A stretch of 64,000 nt of DNA from Mesostigma viride. Its lineage: Eukaryota; Streptophyta; Mesostigmatophyceae; Mesostigmatales; Mesostigmataceae. The notes beneath the pieces are model-generated. The model saw nothing but the letters and a program-made list of their open reading frames with translations. It had not been told where the DNA came from and searched no databases. The stretch lies in contig RPFO01000213.1 in assembly GCA_009746045.1 (NCBI GenBank), positions 7,296,109 to 7,360,108 on the forward strand, in the 5' to 3' direction. The position numbers and the translations under genes are program-made. How positions within the stretch are numbered: the stretch's first letter is position 1; each line of letters begins with the position of its first letter. Below, one piece after another: positions 1-10,345 of this stretch.

Positions 1-1169
1 CTTCTTAACAGCAGGCGCCTGGTTGCCTGCAGCAGGCTCCCACTTGAGGGAAAAGTCAGGGACACGGCACAGCGTGAGGGCATAAGACAGCACAGTATCC
101 CACTTCCACTCGACATAGTCGAAAGGGGAGAAATGCTTGTCAATATCCACCCTGACTTGAGGGGAAGCCCATGCAGAAACCTGTGAAGAGCTTCAGAATC
201 AGAGCACTGGGGGATTTTGGCCCTCAGGTTGGTAAACGTCTCTACGTATTGTGGTAGTGTCAGGCCGGACTGAGTACAGTTGGCCAACGCGTCCCGGTCC
301 AGACGGAGCTGGTCCTGGGGAAGGAGAAAACGTCGAAATGAAAGCATGAGAGATGGCAAATCCTTGCAAGTATTACCTGCCGAGGATCGTAAAAACTCAT
401 CAAACCTGTCGGCTGCACTGTCGCTCATTCGCTGTCGAACCATCTTCTTCTGGATGTCCAGGGAAAGTCGTTCTTCCGCTCGTTTGCCGTAGTTAGCAAA
501 GTGGATAGCGAACACATCCTGGAATCGAGTAGAGAAATGATCGAAACTGCGGTGGGTTAGATTGGTGAGCGACAGCTTGTCTACGGATTCGATTTTTGGA
601 AATGGCGGGGCGGAACCTTGATGCGGTGGTATAGTGACGGTCACGGGGACGTCGCTGGCGGGGGTGGTGAAGGTGACCGAGGTCGTCTGCGCTGGATCCT
701 GCCTATCGCTATCCTGCGTCTCATTCCTCGTAGTAACTGCGGTACTATTAGGTAAAACCCTTCCGTCACCCAACCGAGGAGCCTCTCTCCCCAATCCAGC
801 AACCATGTCACGCATGGCCGCCTCCTCCTCCTCAATTCTCTGACGAAGTCTTCCCACATCCTGTTCCACCTCCTCCACCATCTTTCTATACATCGCTGCG
901 TGTTGTTCATCGTGTAATAATCTGATTTTAGCTGCTGAGAGGCGATCCGCTGCAAGTCTGGTCCCGTCTCTTCCAGGCGTGGTATTTAGCGGGAAAAGAA
1001 ATGAAGAAGATGCACTCCGCACAGGACTTGTTCGCGCGCTTGGAATCCTGGGCGACAGTGACGCTCCTCGACCCACGCCTGTCAGCGATGGCTCGCCTGG
1101 TTGGAGACCAGATGCAATGACGGAAAACTTGGGCCCTATGGACAACGAGGGCCGCCTCACTTCAGACAT
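1..1169 (-). pseudogene. Gag-like polyprotein, partial, with a frameshift near its left end
   Basis: The minus-strand frame is open from the ATG at 1169 to about position 150. The first ~60 residues are Ser/Pro/Arg-rich. A charged coiled-coil-like stretch follows (MVEEVEQDVGRLRQRIEEEE), then a linker, then a retrotransposon Gag (PF03732-like) region. That region contains the typical phrases YGKRAEERLSLDIQKK and LPQYVETFTNLRAKIPQCSD and ends in ALHRFLHGLP. Near 150-165 the protein-like reading moves to another frame, which continues with FSPFDYVEWKWDTVLSYAL to the window edge. This suggests a one-base indel, so the copy is probably dead unless there is an assembly error. The product would be the structural protein of a virus-like particle. 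The call rests on domain style and on the flanking LTR and PBS. Confidence 0.7.
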
Positions 1170-1375
1170 AGAAGTACGGTTGAAATCAAGTTGACGCCGT
1201 GGAGTACGAGCAGTTGTCTCAGCACCTTCCCTAGCAATGGGTTCCAGAGATGATGACGGATCTCCAAACCTTGATTAGTAGGGGGTAAAGGTGATTGTGT
1301 CTTCGAACTACTCATACTTCCACATGGAGTCGCGATCGTCTGCCTAGTAGAGACAACGGTTACGGCTGACTTCTA

Positions 1376-1425
1376 GTGTTACAGAGCAAGACAGTCACAT
1401 CAGGATGTGTCTCTCTCTGTAACAC
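1376..1425. other. Leader hairpin of the LTR element
   Basis: GTGTTACAGAG (1376-1386) and CTCTGTAACAC (1415-1425) form a perfect 11-bp stem with a 28-base loop. It lies between the primer-binding site and the gag start, where retroelements often carry packaging or dimerisation structures. That role is inference. Confidence 0.5.
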
Positions 1426-1530
1426 CGTAAGTTTTCCGCAACTCTATGAATCTTCTCGGATGACAGACATCTGATCAACGTTGTACTACCCGGAAGGTTG
1501 CGACTTCAAGAGAAACACCAAAGTAGAGAT

Positions 1531-1542
1531 CCTCCGATACCA
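1531..1542 (-). other. Primer-binding site (initiator tRNA-Met type)
   Basis: The minus strand reads TGGTATCGGAGG one base after the LTR end. It differs by one base or so from the TGGTATCAGAG start used by many plant and algal LTR elements that prime from initiator tRNA-Met. Its position right after the LTR is what makes the call. Confidence 0.65.
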
Positions 1543-1543
1543 A

Positions 1544-2319
1544 TGTAACGACTAAAAATGATCATCAGCATCATCCACAGTCCAATATGAAAGATCTTTT
1601 ACCTGGGTTGCTTTCTGAGTTGCAGAACTTCAAGTATCCGAGCAACGTTGAGATGGAAATTCCACAGCACGTGATTTAGGGAATCACACCCCTTGTAGAC
1701 ACAAAGACAAGCTCGTGTATAGACGACCTCTGTGGAACTGAAGGACGTCTATAGCCAAGGGGCTCTTATGGATTGGACAACAAAGCCAAGCTTTATTATA
1801 CCATGGTGAATCAAAACCAACGTAGCAACAATGGCGACCCCACGTCCTTGATATCGACGTGCTTGTCGAACTTGCTCCAACCTTAGCCTGAAGAGAACCA
1901 ATCAGAACCATGGAATCCTATACAAGATCTTCGTATCCATCCTAGTCACACAAAACAGAACAACACCACACACAGCCTGGCAGAATCTTTCCATGAGATT
2001 AAATCTGTCGTGAGCACTGAAGTCCCAAAGGAGCATTTAAGACTCAATAGTACCAACTAACAAACTACAACCCCACGTGGATCAGGCCACGACCAATGAG
2101 GGCTCCTATCAGTAGTATCAGCCAACAAACTATAACCCTACGTGGATCAGGCCACGACCAATGAGGGTTCCTATCAGTTGGCTGACAAAGTATCAGCTCC
2201 AAGTACCGTCGTCTTAGAAACCTCATAACTTTCTCAATACTGATCCAAAAGTCCTCGAATAAAAGCCAAACATTCACAAAACAAAGGATGTAACAACAAA
2301 GTCATTTTTGCTTGTTACA
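1544..2319 (-). repeat. Long terminal repeat (776 bp)
   Basis: The segment is bounded by TGTAAC at 1544 and GTTACA ending at 2319, a perfect short inverted repeat with TG/CA ends, and adjoins the PBS. Inside, at about 2053-2190, a block of roughly 62 bp (ACAAACTAYAACCCYACGTG and the following GATCAGGCCACGACCAATGA) is present twice in tandem. This is a usual form of U3 enhancer duplication. The second LTR lies outside the window, so LTR identity cannot be assessed. Confidence 0.65.
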
Positions 2320-2344
2320 AACGCCAGCAGAATAAGCTCCCTCA

Positions 2345-2935
2345 CCGCAAGGTCAGGGGTCTTCAGCAACTCAGCCGAAAGGTGGTCGGCACCGACCGCT
2401 GCGTCGTACCGCAGGTGAGCAAGGGGCGCCGTCCAATTCCTTCAAAGTGAAGGGGTGGACGGCGCCGTCGGTGGCAAGGCAGCCCTCCTGCAAGGCGGGG
2501 ACTTGGTAGTCCGCGGCCGAGGAGGGGGGCGCAGGCGGCGGCGGGGGTCCGGCAACGCCGAGACGGGCGGCCGTCTCGGGGTGAAGCGGCGGGGGAGGGG
2601 CGCGGGCCCCACCTGTCAAGGAAACATTGTGGGCCAACCAGCGGTCAAGGCTGAACGGCGCCGTGCCGTCCCCCGTGTGCTCCACCGGGGTGCGCTGCCG
2701 CCGGCCGCCGAGCCGGTCGAGGTGGTACCACATGTCCTTGCCCTGGTTGCGAGCTTGGCATGCAGGCCTTGGCATCTGCGATGCACTGGGCCGCCAGCTC
2801 TGCGTCCTGACTCCTGAGCATGTGCGTAGGCCTCCCCAAGGGCGGCCAGGAGCACCGGTTTCAGCAATGGGTCCCGGTTACGCTTGAGGCGGTGCCGGGC
2901 GGCCAAGACCTTGGGGCATCCCATCATAGTTGTCT
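2345..2935 (-). pseudogene. LINE fragment: linker region upstream of a reverse transcriptase
   Basis: A very GC-rich block. On the minus strand, stretches such as WYHLDRLGGRRQRTPVEHTG and SLDRWLAHNVSLTGG parallel the pre-RT linker of the LINE copy at 4541-5000 (WRSLDRLTGRRETQ, IWFSSQAKLSG). The reading changes frame several times, so this is an old 5'- and 3'-truncated copy of a different LINE family. No domain with a known fold can be seen. Confidence 0.45.
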
Positions 2936-3177
2936 CACTTCATACAACGCCACCAACTACCAACCAAGCGGCGGTGTTCGCTGTATATCACCCCCAAGAT
3001 ATACTTAAGCATCGATCCTAGTAACTGTTCCATTCAATCTGGACTCCAGATGTTCAGTGAGAGTCCAGGCTTCCGCCCCAGATGTTCAGTGAGTGTCCTA
3101 TGCAATATGTGCACTATATCGTCTTTTGCTGTGTTTAGCTCAATAGTGGTGTGCAAACAGGGTGTACCACCCTCAAC

Positions 3178-3235
3178 AATTAATTAGGAACATAACTCCG
3201 TTGGGAGTATATGTAGCACATATCCCAGAGAATAT
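3178..3235 (-). repeat. 3'-terminal module of a non-LTR element with TTAA tail
   Basis: The minus strand reads TCTCTGGGATATGTGCTACA, then a small hairpin CTCC-CAAC-GGAG (3196-3207), then ATGTTCCTAATTAATTG. The same module recurs at 8036-8104 (+), about 37621-37722 (-) and 40225-40275 (-). In the better-preserved copies it ends in a TTAA tail, so I read it as the 3' end of a LINE or its non-autonomous partner. Confidence 0.5.
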
Positions 3236-6200
3236 CACTATCGCTTCGTCTTTCTAAGACGCACATGCTGATATAATTTTCCGACGCTATTACGGAATAT
3301 ATGGCGAGCAAACGCCCCTTGACGCAACGCAGCCTGGCGGCTGCGCTCGGCACTGAAAATACGTCTGCAGCTCCGGCTGCAGCTTCGCCATCAGGTCCGG
3401 CAGGCAGCGCGGTGACACTAGTCGTGCACTGGTGGTCGCCCAGCAACCTCCCGGGCTCAATGCCTCGCCATCGCCATCGCCTGACCCTAAACGCAGCCGC
3501 CCAGCCGACACAGGAGGGTTTTCACGCCCCAAAGAACCGAGCTTTCGGCTTGAACCTTTCAAGGTCGATGATATCACGATTGGACCAACATGTCCCCGGC
3601 AACTGCTCTGCATTGCATGCGCCTCTTCTGGGGGGACTTCGCCTCGCTTTACGACCTGTGCCTCCATCTCCACGACATCAATCGCCTCATCCACCCGGAC
3701 GGCAAATCTTGGTATAACACCGACACTCTGCATGCTCGGGTGCGCCCGCCCCCAATTACTCCAGCACTACCATTCTCAACTCCCTTCTCCTGCGCTCTGA
3801 CGGCGAGATCTGGGCTCCATCCATTTCCGCCCCCACCCTCCGCTCCATCGTCACGGAAGCCTTCCAGCAGCACGTGACCCCCCTTGCTGCCGACGTAGCA
3901 GCAATCGGTGGCACGCTGACTGCTGAACTTCCTCACTGTCATTTCCACCGCCGCCGCCTCCACCTCCACTGCCATTTCCGCCTCCACTGCCGACATCAAA
4001 GCCCAGCTCCTCGACCTCGACCAACGCCTTCAAGCCATGCACCGCCAACGCCCTTGAGAGCTTGCATGACACCGCCGGCCTCACCGCCCAGGCGGTTAAG
4101 GACATCGCCGCCCAGCCGGCGCCTGCTGGCCCGGCCGGCGATGCTCCCTCCACCTGGGCGGACTTGCTTAAGCAGCACACCACCTCCACCACCTCGGACC
4201 ACCATCTCGGCACAACTCAAGCAACAAGCCCTCGACCTTCGCGAGGAAGCCGACATCGCCCGGCGCAGCCATGCACAATGTCATCGTCAAGCACTTTGAC
4301 CAGCCGGCAGGTGAGACCTCCACGAGCCTTCTTGAGGCATTTAAGCGCGACATTTTTGCCCCCATGCTATGTACTCACTGGTGAGCTGCGGATGTCGGCT
4401 GTCCGCCTCCCCCGCGCGCGGGGTAAGGCTGGCCGGCCCGGCACCCGTGCTCCTCACCTTTAAGTTCATGGCGGACAAGCTGGCGTTCCTTAAGGGGACT
4501 CGCAGTCTCGCACGTCCAAAAGCCTGAAAAACTGACTTTAATGAATATCAGTTTCAATGCCGCAAGAAGCTCTCGGAGACTCGCCGGCTTCTTCACGCTG
4601 GACGACGACTTGACCCGGCCAGCAACAGCGGCGACGCTCTACCTGCGCGACGCCCGGGTGGTTGCCGCCCGGCTGGCGCTAGCGCAGGCCCGCCGCCGCG
4701 GGGAGGACCTGTACCCGTACCAGGAACGGCTTACTCAAGCATATACTGCCGCACATGCGGAGGAGGTGGAGACACTTGCCGCCGAAATCAATCGCCACAC
4801 GGCCGCCAACCAGCACAAGGCGGCTTGGCGCTCTCTCGACCGTCTCACCGGACGCCGGGAAACGCAACGGGCTGACATCCCAGGCACCCCCAGTGAACGC
4901 TTTGAGATTTGGTTCAGCTCCCAGGCCAAACTATCAGGGGCCCCTGGCCCACCCCCCCGCTTGACCCCGCTGCAGCTGCACGCCCTGCGGCCAGCCGAGG
5001 CGGCCCCATCGAGCCCCCGCAGGCGCCCACCAGCGAGACGGACTACCTGGTCCCACCGCTCTCCGGCCCCCTGGTGGACGGCCCCCACGACGAGTGGACT
5101 CCCCAGGAATGGGCTGCTGCCATCTCCACCCTCCGCAATGATGCTGCCATGGGAGTGGACAATATTTCACCGGAGGTGGTTAAGATGCCTGAGCTTGAGC
5201 CCTTCCTCCGGGGTGTTTGCAACCGGATTCTACGAGATGGCCTCCCCCCGCCGACGTATTGGAAGACCGCTGTACGGGTCATGCTCTACAAGGGCAAGGG
5301 GTCTGCCGCGGATACCGGCAACTACCGCGGCGTATGCCTCCAAAGCTGCGTGCTGAAAGTCTTCATGCGTCTCCTGCTGAACCGCATGCGCGCCAGCCTC
5401 GACCCCCACCTAGGTGAGTCCCAGATGGGCTTCCGTGTTGGTCGCAATTGTGTTATGCATGGTCACTATTACCGCGCGCCGCCTGATCGAGGAAGTGGGT
5501 CGCCTGGCCCCGGCCTCTTGCCATTGCTATTGATCTTCGTGGATTACACCAAGGCATTCGATACGGTTACATGGGACGCCCTGTGGGTGGTCCTTCACCT
5601 GTTCCGTGTCCCATCGTACATCGTTGAGATCATCCGCCAGTTCTATGAAGGGTCCCAAGCCCAGGTCCGTACCGCCGACGGCGTCACTCCGGCGTTCCCC
5701 CTGCACACCGGGGTGTGGCAGGGCTGTGTGCTCTCCCCATATCTATTCATCATTATGGTGGACTATATTATGCGGCGTGCACAAGCCCGCTTCGCCCGGG
5801 TGGAGGGGCGCCCGCCGGGGATCGAGATCACGGAGTACGCCAGCTACGGCGGGGTTGACCCACCCTACCGCCTGAGCGATCTGATCTACGCTGATGACAC
5901 GACACTCGTGGAAACCCCAGAGTCAGCCCAACTGTGGCTATATAAGACAGCTTATCACTGGAAGCGCGGGCGGTGGGGCTTATGATCAGCAATTAAGAAA
6001 ACGGAGGTCATGGCCATCGGCTTCCCTGCTGGGATAGCCCCACCCACCGTCCTCTTGCTGGACGGCAGCCCCGTCCCCCCGGCGACTCGCTTCAAGCTCC
6101 TTGGCAGCTGGCTTCCCTCCACGGCCGACGACATCAACACCCGCATTGGCCAGGCCTGGGCGGCCCTCCGCCGCCTCGACAGGTTCTGGACCTGTCGCTA

Positions 6201-6998
6201 CCTGAGTGAGCGACGCAAGCGCATTCTGTTCAAGGCCCTTGTCCTCAGCATCCTCCTTTATGGCTGCGAGGCGTGGACCCTGGACCAGGCGCTGAGCCAG
6301 CAGCTTGACGGCTCCGTCACTCGAATGCTCCGTCATATCCTCGGCGTCCGCTACCAAGAACGCCGCACCCGGGCCGAGCTCTACTGCGAGCTCCCTCTTG
6401 TCACCCATACCATCCGACACCGCCGCCTCCTCTTTGCCGGCCATCTTGCCCGCACAGACCAGGTGAATACCGATGTGGGCCCTGCCGGCGGGCCAACCAG
6501 GTAGACACCTCCTCCTATGGCAGGGTCCCCTTGTCCCATCGCAAACCACTGGCAAACTTGCGCGCGCCGGGCACCGGCGCGGCACGACCCGGACCTATGT
6601 GACACAACTGCTTGAAGATGCAGGGCTTCTGGGACTATCCGTACTCCGCGCCCGCATGATTGACAAGGAGAAATGGGCTGCCATCTGCGATAAGCACCTT
6701 CCCGAGGGGTATGCTCCTGTTTTCTCCCCACGGGCCCCGCGGCCCGTTGCTAGCCAGGGTAGAAGTCCGCAGGTGGAGGTTATTGGTCCTGAGGATAGCC
6801 GCTACACTACCGCCTCGTCTGCCATTACAGTAGAGGACAGCTCGGATGAGGATTTCATCCCCATCTAGTGCTTAGCGGTTGGGGGATGATGCAGACGATA
6901 TTTGTTTAAACTTTTGTGTAATTATTTTTCTAATGAGATTAGCATAGTACTCCGTGGCATGCCTTGCGCATGACACGCAAGTACTTACTTACTTACTT
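3236..6998 (+). mobile_element. LINE family A, near full length but missing its endonuclease
   Basis: Non-LTR retrotransposon. An ORF1-like region (about 3290-4530) is broken into several frames. It includes AGLTAQAVKDIAAQPAPAG and a C-terminal phrase LTFKFMADKLAFLKG. The reverse transcriptase region follows (4541-6868). The 3' end carries a hairpin CTTGCG-CATGACA-CGCAAG and a (TACT)n tail (about 6979-6997). The 5' end is homologous, inverted, to about 40000-40130. The ~700-bp AP-endonuclease segment expected between ORF1 and RT in most LINEs is absent: ORF1 ends near 4530 and the pre-RT linker begins at once. Confidence 0.8.
4541..6868 (+). pseudogene. LINE A ORF2: reverse transcriptase, broken in at least three places
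   Basis: The linker 4541 to about 5000 joins by a frameshift to the RT frame 4909-5985. The RT motifs are intact: YRGVCLQSCVLKVFMRLL (finger/palm entry), FVDYTKAFDT with the first catalytic Asp, QGCVLSPYLF, and LIYADDTTL with the YADD pair at 5887-5898. A TGA at 5983 then cuts the frame. Reading resumes at 6010 with KLLGSWLPSTADDINTRIG and LYGCEAWTLDQ. A last frameshift near 6480 leads to the C-terminal frame ending at 6868 (EDSSDEDFIPI, an acidic end). The enzyme would prime reverse transcription on nicked target DNA. No zinc knuckle or restriction-like nuclease was recognised in the C-terminal part. Confidence 0.8.
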
Positions 6999-6999
6999 A

Positions 7000-7500
7000 G
7001 CGGCGACGCGAGCTATGGCCGACCTACCTCCAGCTCCGGCAGAGCGCACGGGGGAAGCCGGTATACTGGAGGGGGGCGGTCATCCACGTTGACCACAAGC
7101 CCTGGCAGCCCCCTCCTGCCACCTCAGACTAGGAGTATACATTATAAAAATATAATTACTTACAGCAGAGTGAAATCACTCAAACCAAAGCAAACGCCCA
7201 GCTATAAACCTATATACAGAGCCATGTCAAAGCTCTATACTACGGTAAGACCAATGGAAACGCCTAACGGGAGGAACCTAATAGCCCTGCTGCACCGCAA
7301 AATCAGCCCGCGTACGGCGGAGCATGATGTCAGACTAGGAATATATATACCAGTAGTAGTGTAGATTAGTAAGGCTTAGCCTAGCATGTGGCCCACGCGC
7401 ACGTGCGCCCATAATGGCCCCCATGGATGATGCCTTCAACATTTAGCCACGCTATGTCTATAATGGGACCCCCATGGATGTTGCATTAAGAATTTAGCCA
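7000..7500. other. Non-coding interval between LINE copies
   Basis: No credible gene. It contains a direct duplication of about 55 bases at about 7411-7470 and 7464-7510 (ATGGGACCCCCATGGATG and the like, with TTAGCCAYGYTATG). The open frame across 6954-7364 has no recognisable domain and low-complexity composition. Confidence 0.4.
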
Positions 7501-7502
7501 TG

Positions 7503-7850
7503 TTATGCCTATATGCAGAGAGATACTCTCTGTTGAGACGCCATGCCCTCGCCCTTGTAAGGCCAAGTGGGCCCAGGTCATAGAGGACAACGAGCCCCCC
7601 CCAGTGGGGAAGCGCCCGCGTGTGCAATCCCGTGGGAGGCACGCCAGACAGCTCCCCTAGGGCAGCGGCTGTCTAGATAGATGTTGTAGTTAGAATTAAT
7701 TAATAATGTTGTTAGCTAGATGTAGTATGTAGCTGATGTAGATAGATTAGACCGGTAGGACTGTTTGCACCCATCCATCCATCCATCGGGGTTAATGCTC
7801 CGTGACTCCCCAACGGGAGCACGAGTCTAATTAATTAATTAATTGTATAG
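7503..7850 (+). mobile_element. LINE B fragment: 5' hairpin fused directly to the 3' end
   Basis: This begins with the hairpin GCAGAGAG-ATA-CTCTCTG also found at the 5' limit of LINE B (10312-10330, inverted). It jumps within about 40 bases to the LINE B C-terminus (KWAQVIEDNEPPPVGKRPR, then GRHARQLP and stop). The LINE B 3' UTR follows, with hairpin CTCCC-CAAC-GGGAG (7806-7819) and tail (TAAT)n. It is therefore a copy with a very large internal deletion. It forms a ~280-bp inverted repeat with 8505-8770. Confidence 0.65.
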
Positions 7851-8035
7851 CCATGATGATCTTCCCCCACATGGCATGCTCCCCCTTAGCTGGGCATAGC
7901 GTGATAGACCGTGAGGGTGCGGGTGCCCTGGTGCACCTAGAGCAAGGGTAGCTTACATTCCCACCCTTGCATGAAGTAGCCTAGGATGTAAGCCATATCA
8001 AAGAGACAACCAGCGCAGGCCAGAAAACATATGCC

Positions 8036-8104
8036 CCTTCTCAGGGATCAGTATGTGCTACATTGACTCCCAACGGAGTGATGTTCCTAATTAATTAATT
8101 AACT
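8036..8104 (+). repeat. 3'-terminal module of a non-LTR element with TTAA tail
   Basis: CCCTTCTCAGGGATCAGTAT, a hairpin CTCC-CAAC-GGAG (8067-8078) and a (TTAA)n tail at 8088-8104. Same module as at 3178-3235, in the opposite orientation. No coding part is attached; 7850-8035 upstream has nothing recognisable. Confidence 0.5.
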
Positions 8105-8504
8105 AATATCCCAGAGAAGGGGCCTATGGCACGTGTGTAGTACTCCTACACACACAGATCTCGAATGATTTATCTAGTACAAATCCGACTGGCTTGCATC
8201 ACTCCCCGGACAGGAGAACTTTTGCGGTTGGACTGTAGGTGTCAGCTGGCGATGCCTTAATTAGGATCAGGAGACGTCCGTCCTATAGTCAGCAAAAGCG
8301 GGTGCGAGAGGTCCCCAGTTTAATTCCGGCCTGGATTCATTTGCAGATCGCGTTTTCCGCGGACCGGCACTGATCGAACGCAAATGGTTTTCACTATTTG
8401 CCGCATGCCAAATCAGAAAATCAGAATATGGCTTTTAATACATGCATTCTAAGCTACTTCCTGCAAGGGTGGGAATGTAAACAACACTTGCTCGAGGTGC
8501 ACCA

Positions 8505-10345
8505 ACTAATTAATTAATTAGACTCGTGCTCCCGTTGGGGAGTCACGGAGCATATTAACCCCGATGGATGGATGGATGGGTGCAAACAGTCCTACCGGTC
8601 TAATCTATCTACATCAGCTACCTACGACATCTATCTAACAGCATTCTAACTACAACATCTATCTAGACAGCTGCACGCTGCCCTAGGGGAGCTGTCTGGC
8701 GTGCCTCCCACGGGTTTGCACACGCGGGCGCTTCCCCACTGGGGGGGGCTCGTTGTCCTCTATGACCTGGGCCCACTTGGCCTTGTCCATCATCGTTTTC
8801 CAAATCACGGAGAGGCCTAGGCCCCCCATGTCCTCTACTAGCTGTTCTGTGAAGGTGCGGGCCTTGCGGCGTCTAACATCACTGGGCCCAGCCCACGTCA
8901 GGAGGTGCCGGCCAGGCTGAGCTGGTCGCAGTCCTGCGGGGGGGCCACGTGAGGTGTCTACCTGGTTGGTGCGAGCTAGGTGCCCTACTAGCTGCAGGCG
9001 TCGCTGCTTAACTGTGGTGCTGGTGATATATGGCATGCCCTGGTACAGGTCCTCATTGCGGACATGAGCAGCATATCCTACTCTGAAAATGGAACGTGCG
9101 CAGCATGTTGGTGACCGCGCCGTCCAGCTTGCGGGCCAGGTCGGCGGTGAGGGTCCACGTCTCGGCCCCATACGTGAGAACAGGAAGGACGAGGACCTTG
9201 AACAGGTCCTGTTTCTCGATCTTGCCCAGGGGCTTGCGCCACAGGGCCCGGTACTGGCGTAAAGCGTGCCAGGCGAGGGAGATGCGATGGTCCACATCAA
9301 CCTCGCAGCTGGGGAGCAGGCTGCCCAGCAGCTTGACGCGGTCCCGATACAGGACTTGAGAGCCGTCGAGGAGATAGAGGGGCGGCGGTGAGTGGGTGAG
9401 CCCAACCGCCAGGGCCTCTGTCTTCTTGCTGACCTCAAGCCCCACTGCACGGGCCTCGATAGCCAGGCAGTCAAGCCATGTCTGCACGTGCCCAGTGTCC
9501 TCGAAGAGGGTGGTGTCGTCTGCGTATATGATGTCGGCCAGCCGAATCTCGGTGTCCGCACCGCCATGCCAGAATTTGTTAGCAACCTGCACCCCTGGTT
9601 CCCTACCCACGATGCGGGCAAATCGCTTGCGCGCCTGAATCATTACGTATTCGACCACAATAATGAACAGGTAGGGCGACAGCACGCAGCCCTGCCACAC
9701 TCCCTTCTGTAAAGGGCATGGTGGCGTGGTCCCGTAAGAAGTGCGCACCAAAGTGGTGGACCCTTCATACAGGTTGCGGATGACAGCAATCAGGGGGCGG
9801 GGGATCCGGAACAGCTCGAGGATGTCCCAAAGCGCAGGCCAGAAAACCGAATCGAAGGCTTTGATGAAGTCCACCAGCACAAGGTGCAAAGGGGACTCAC
9901 CAGGCTGAAGGCGTTGCAGTTCCTCCACCAGTCGGCGAGTAGCGAAGAGCGCCTGTACTGTGTTGCGACCTGAACGGAAGCCGTGCTGAGTCTCGCTGAG
10001 GTGACCGTCCAGGGCCGTGCGCAGGCGGTTCAGGATGAGCCGCATAAGAAGCTTGAGGGGGGCACTTTGAATGCACACCCCTCTGTAGTTGCCGGGGTCG
10101 GCAGGCGACCCCTTGTTCTTGTACAGCATCGTGCGAAAACTGTGTTGCCAGGCCGCTGGAGGTGGTTGCGACGACAGCAGAAGGCGGTTGCAGATGCACC
10201 AAGGGCACCTGCACCACCATGTCTCGGAGCTCAACCCAACTAAGGGGGGCCCGTCATGGGGGGGGGAATCAGCATGACTATACAAAGGCTGGCTAGGGCA
10301 TGGCTTCTCAGCAGAGAGTAGCTCTCTGCGTGCGCACAGCATAAC
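8505..10345 (-). mobile_element. LINE family B, 5'-truncated
   Basis: Minus-strand non-LTR element. The 5' end near 10345 carries a conserved hairpin (GCAGAGAG-CTA-CTCTCTGC, 10312-10330). The coding part is the RT and C-terminus, followed by a 3' UTR with a (GATG)n stretch, the hairpin CTCCC-CAAC-GGGAG (8529-8542) and a (TAAT)n tail ending at about 8505. ORF1, the endonuclease and the start of the RT are missing. Confidence 0.8.
8683..10342 (-). pseudogene. LINE B reverse transcriptase, one frameshift
   Basis: The frame 9053-10342 carries YKNKGSPADPGNYRGVC, HGFRSGRNTVQALFATRRL, LVDFIKAFDSVFW (first catalytic Asp), QGCVLSPYLFIIVVEYV and IIYADDTTLFED (YADD near 9515-9527). Thumb-like and C-terminal sequence KLLGSLLPSCEVDVDHRI and TYGAETWTLT follow. 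Near 9090-9110 the reading moves to a second frame ending at 8683, with RNEDLYQGMPYITS, RRLQLVGHLARTNQVDTS and KWAQVIEDNEPPPVGKRPR. Only one frame disruption was seen, so this is younger or better preserved than LINE A. The N-terminus is truncated. Confidence 0.8.

Larger units (their letters stand above)
1..2319 (-). mobile_element. LTR retrotransposon, 5' part (LTR, PBS, leader, gag)
   Basis: Read on the minus strand, the order is LTR (2319 to 1544), primer-binding site (1542 to 1531), a leader of about 360 bases, then a gag-like frame from an ATG at 1169 that continues off the left edge. This is the 5' end of an LTR retrotransposon; pol would lie outside the window. The LTR ends are TGTAAC and GTTACA. 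The bases after the LTR (2320-2324, AACGC) would be one target-site copy, but the partner lies outside the window. Whether it is Ty3- or Ty1-type cannot be told from gag alone. Confidence 0.75.

Noticed and set aside
641-955. 104-codon minus-strand ORF rich in Trp and Arg
   Set aside because: Shadow frame of the gag reading, which is open over a much longer stretch and has domain features.
3301-4463. Many overlapping ORFs on both strands of the LINE A 5' half
   Set aside because: High GC gives long open frames everywhere; only the reading matching the ORF1 of the copy at 39140-39808 was kept.
8225-8350. Possible tRNA-derived SINE (GAGGTCCCCAGTTTAATTCC)
   Set aside because: Box B is poor, the T-stem does not pair and no box A is convincing.
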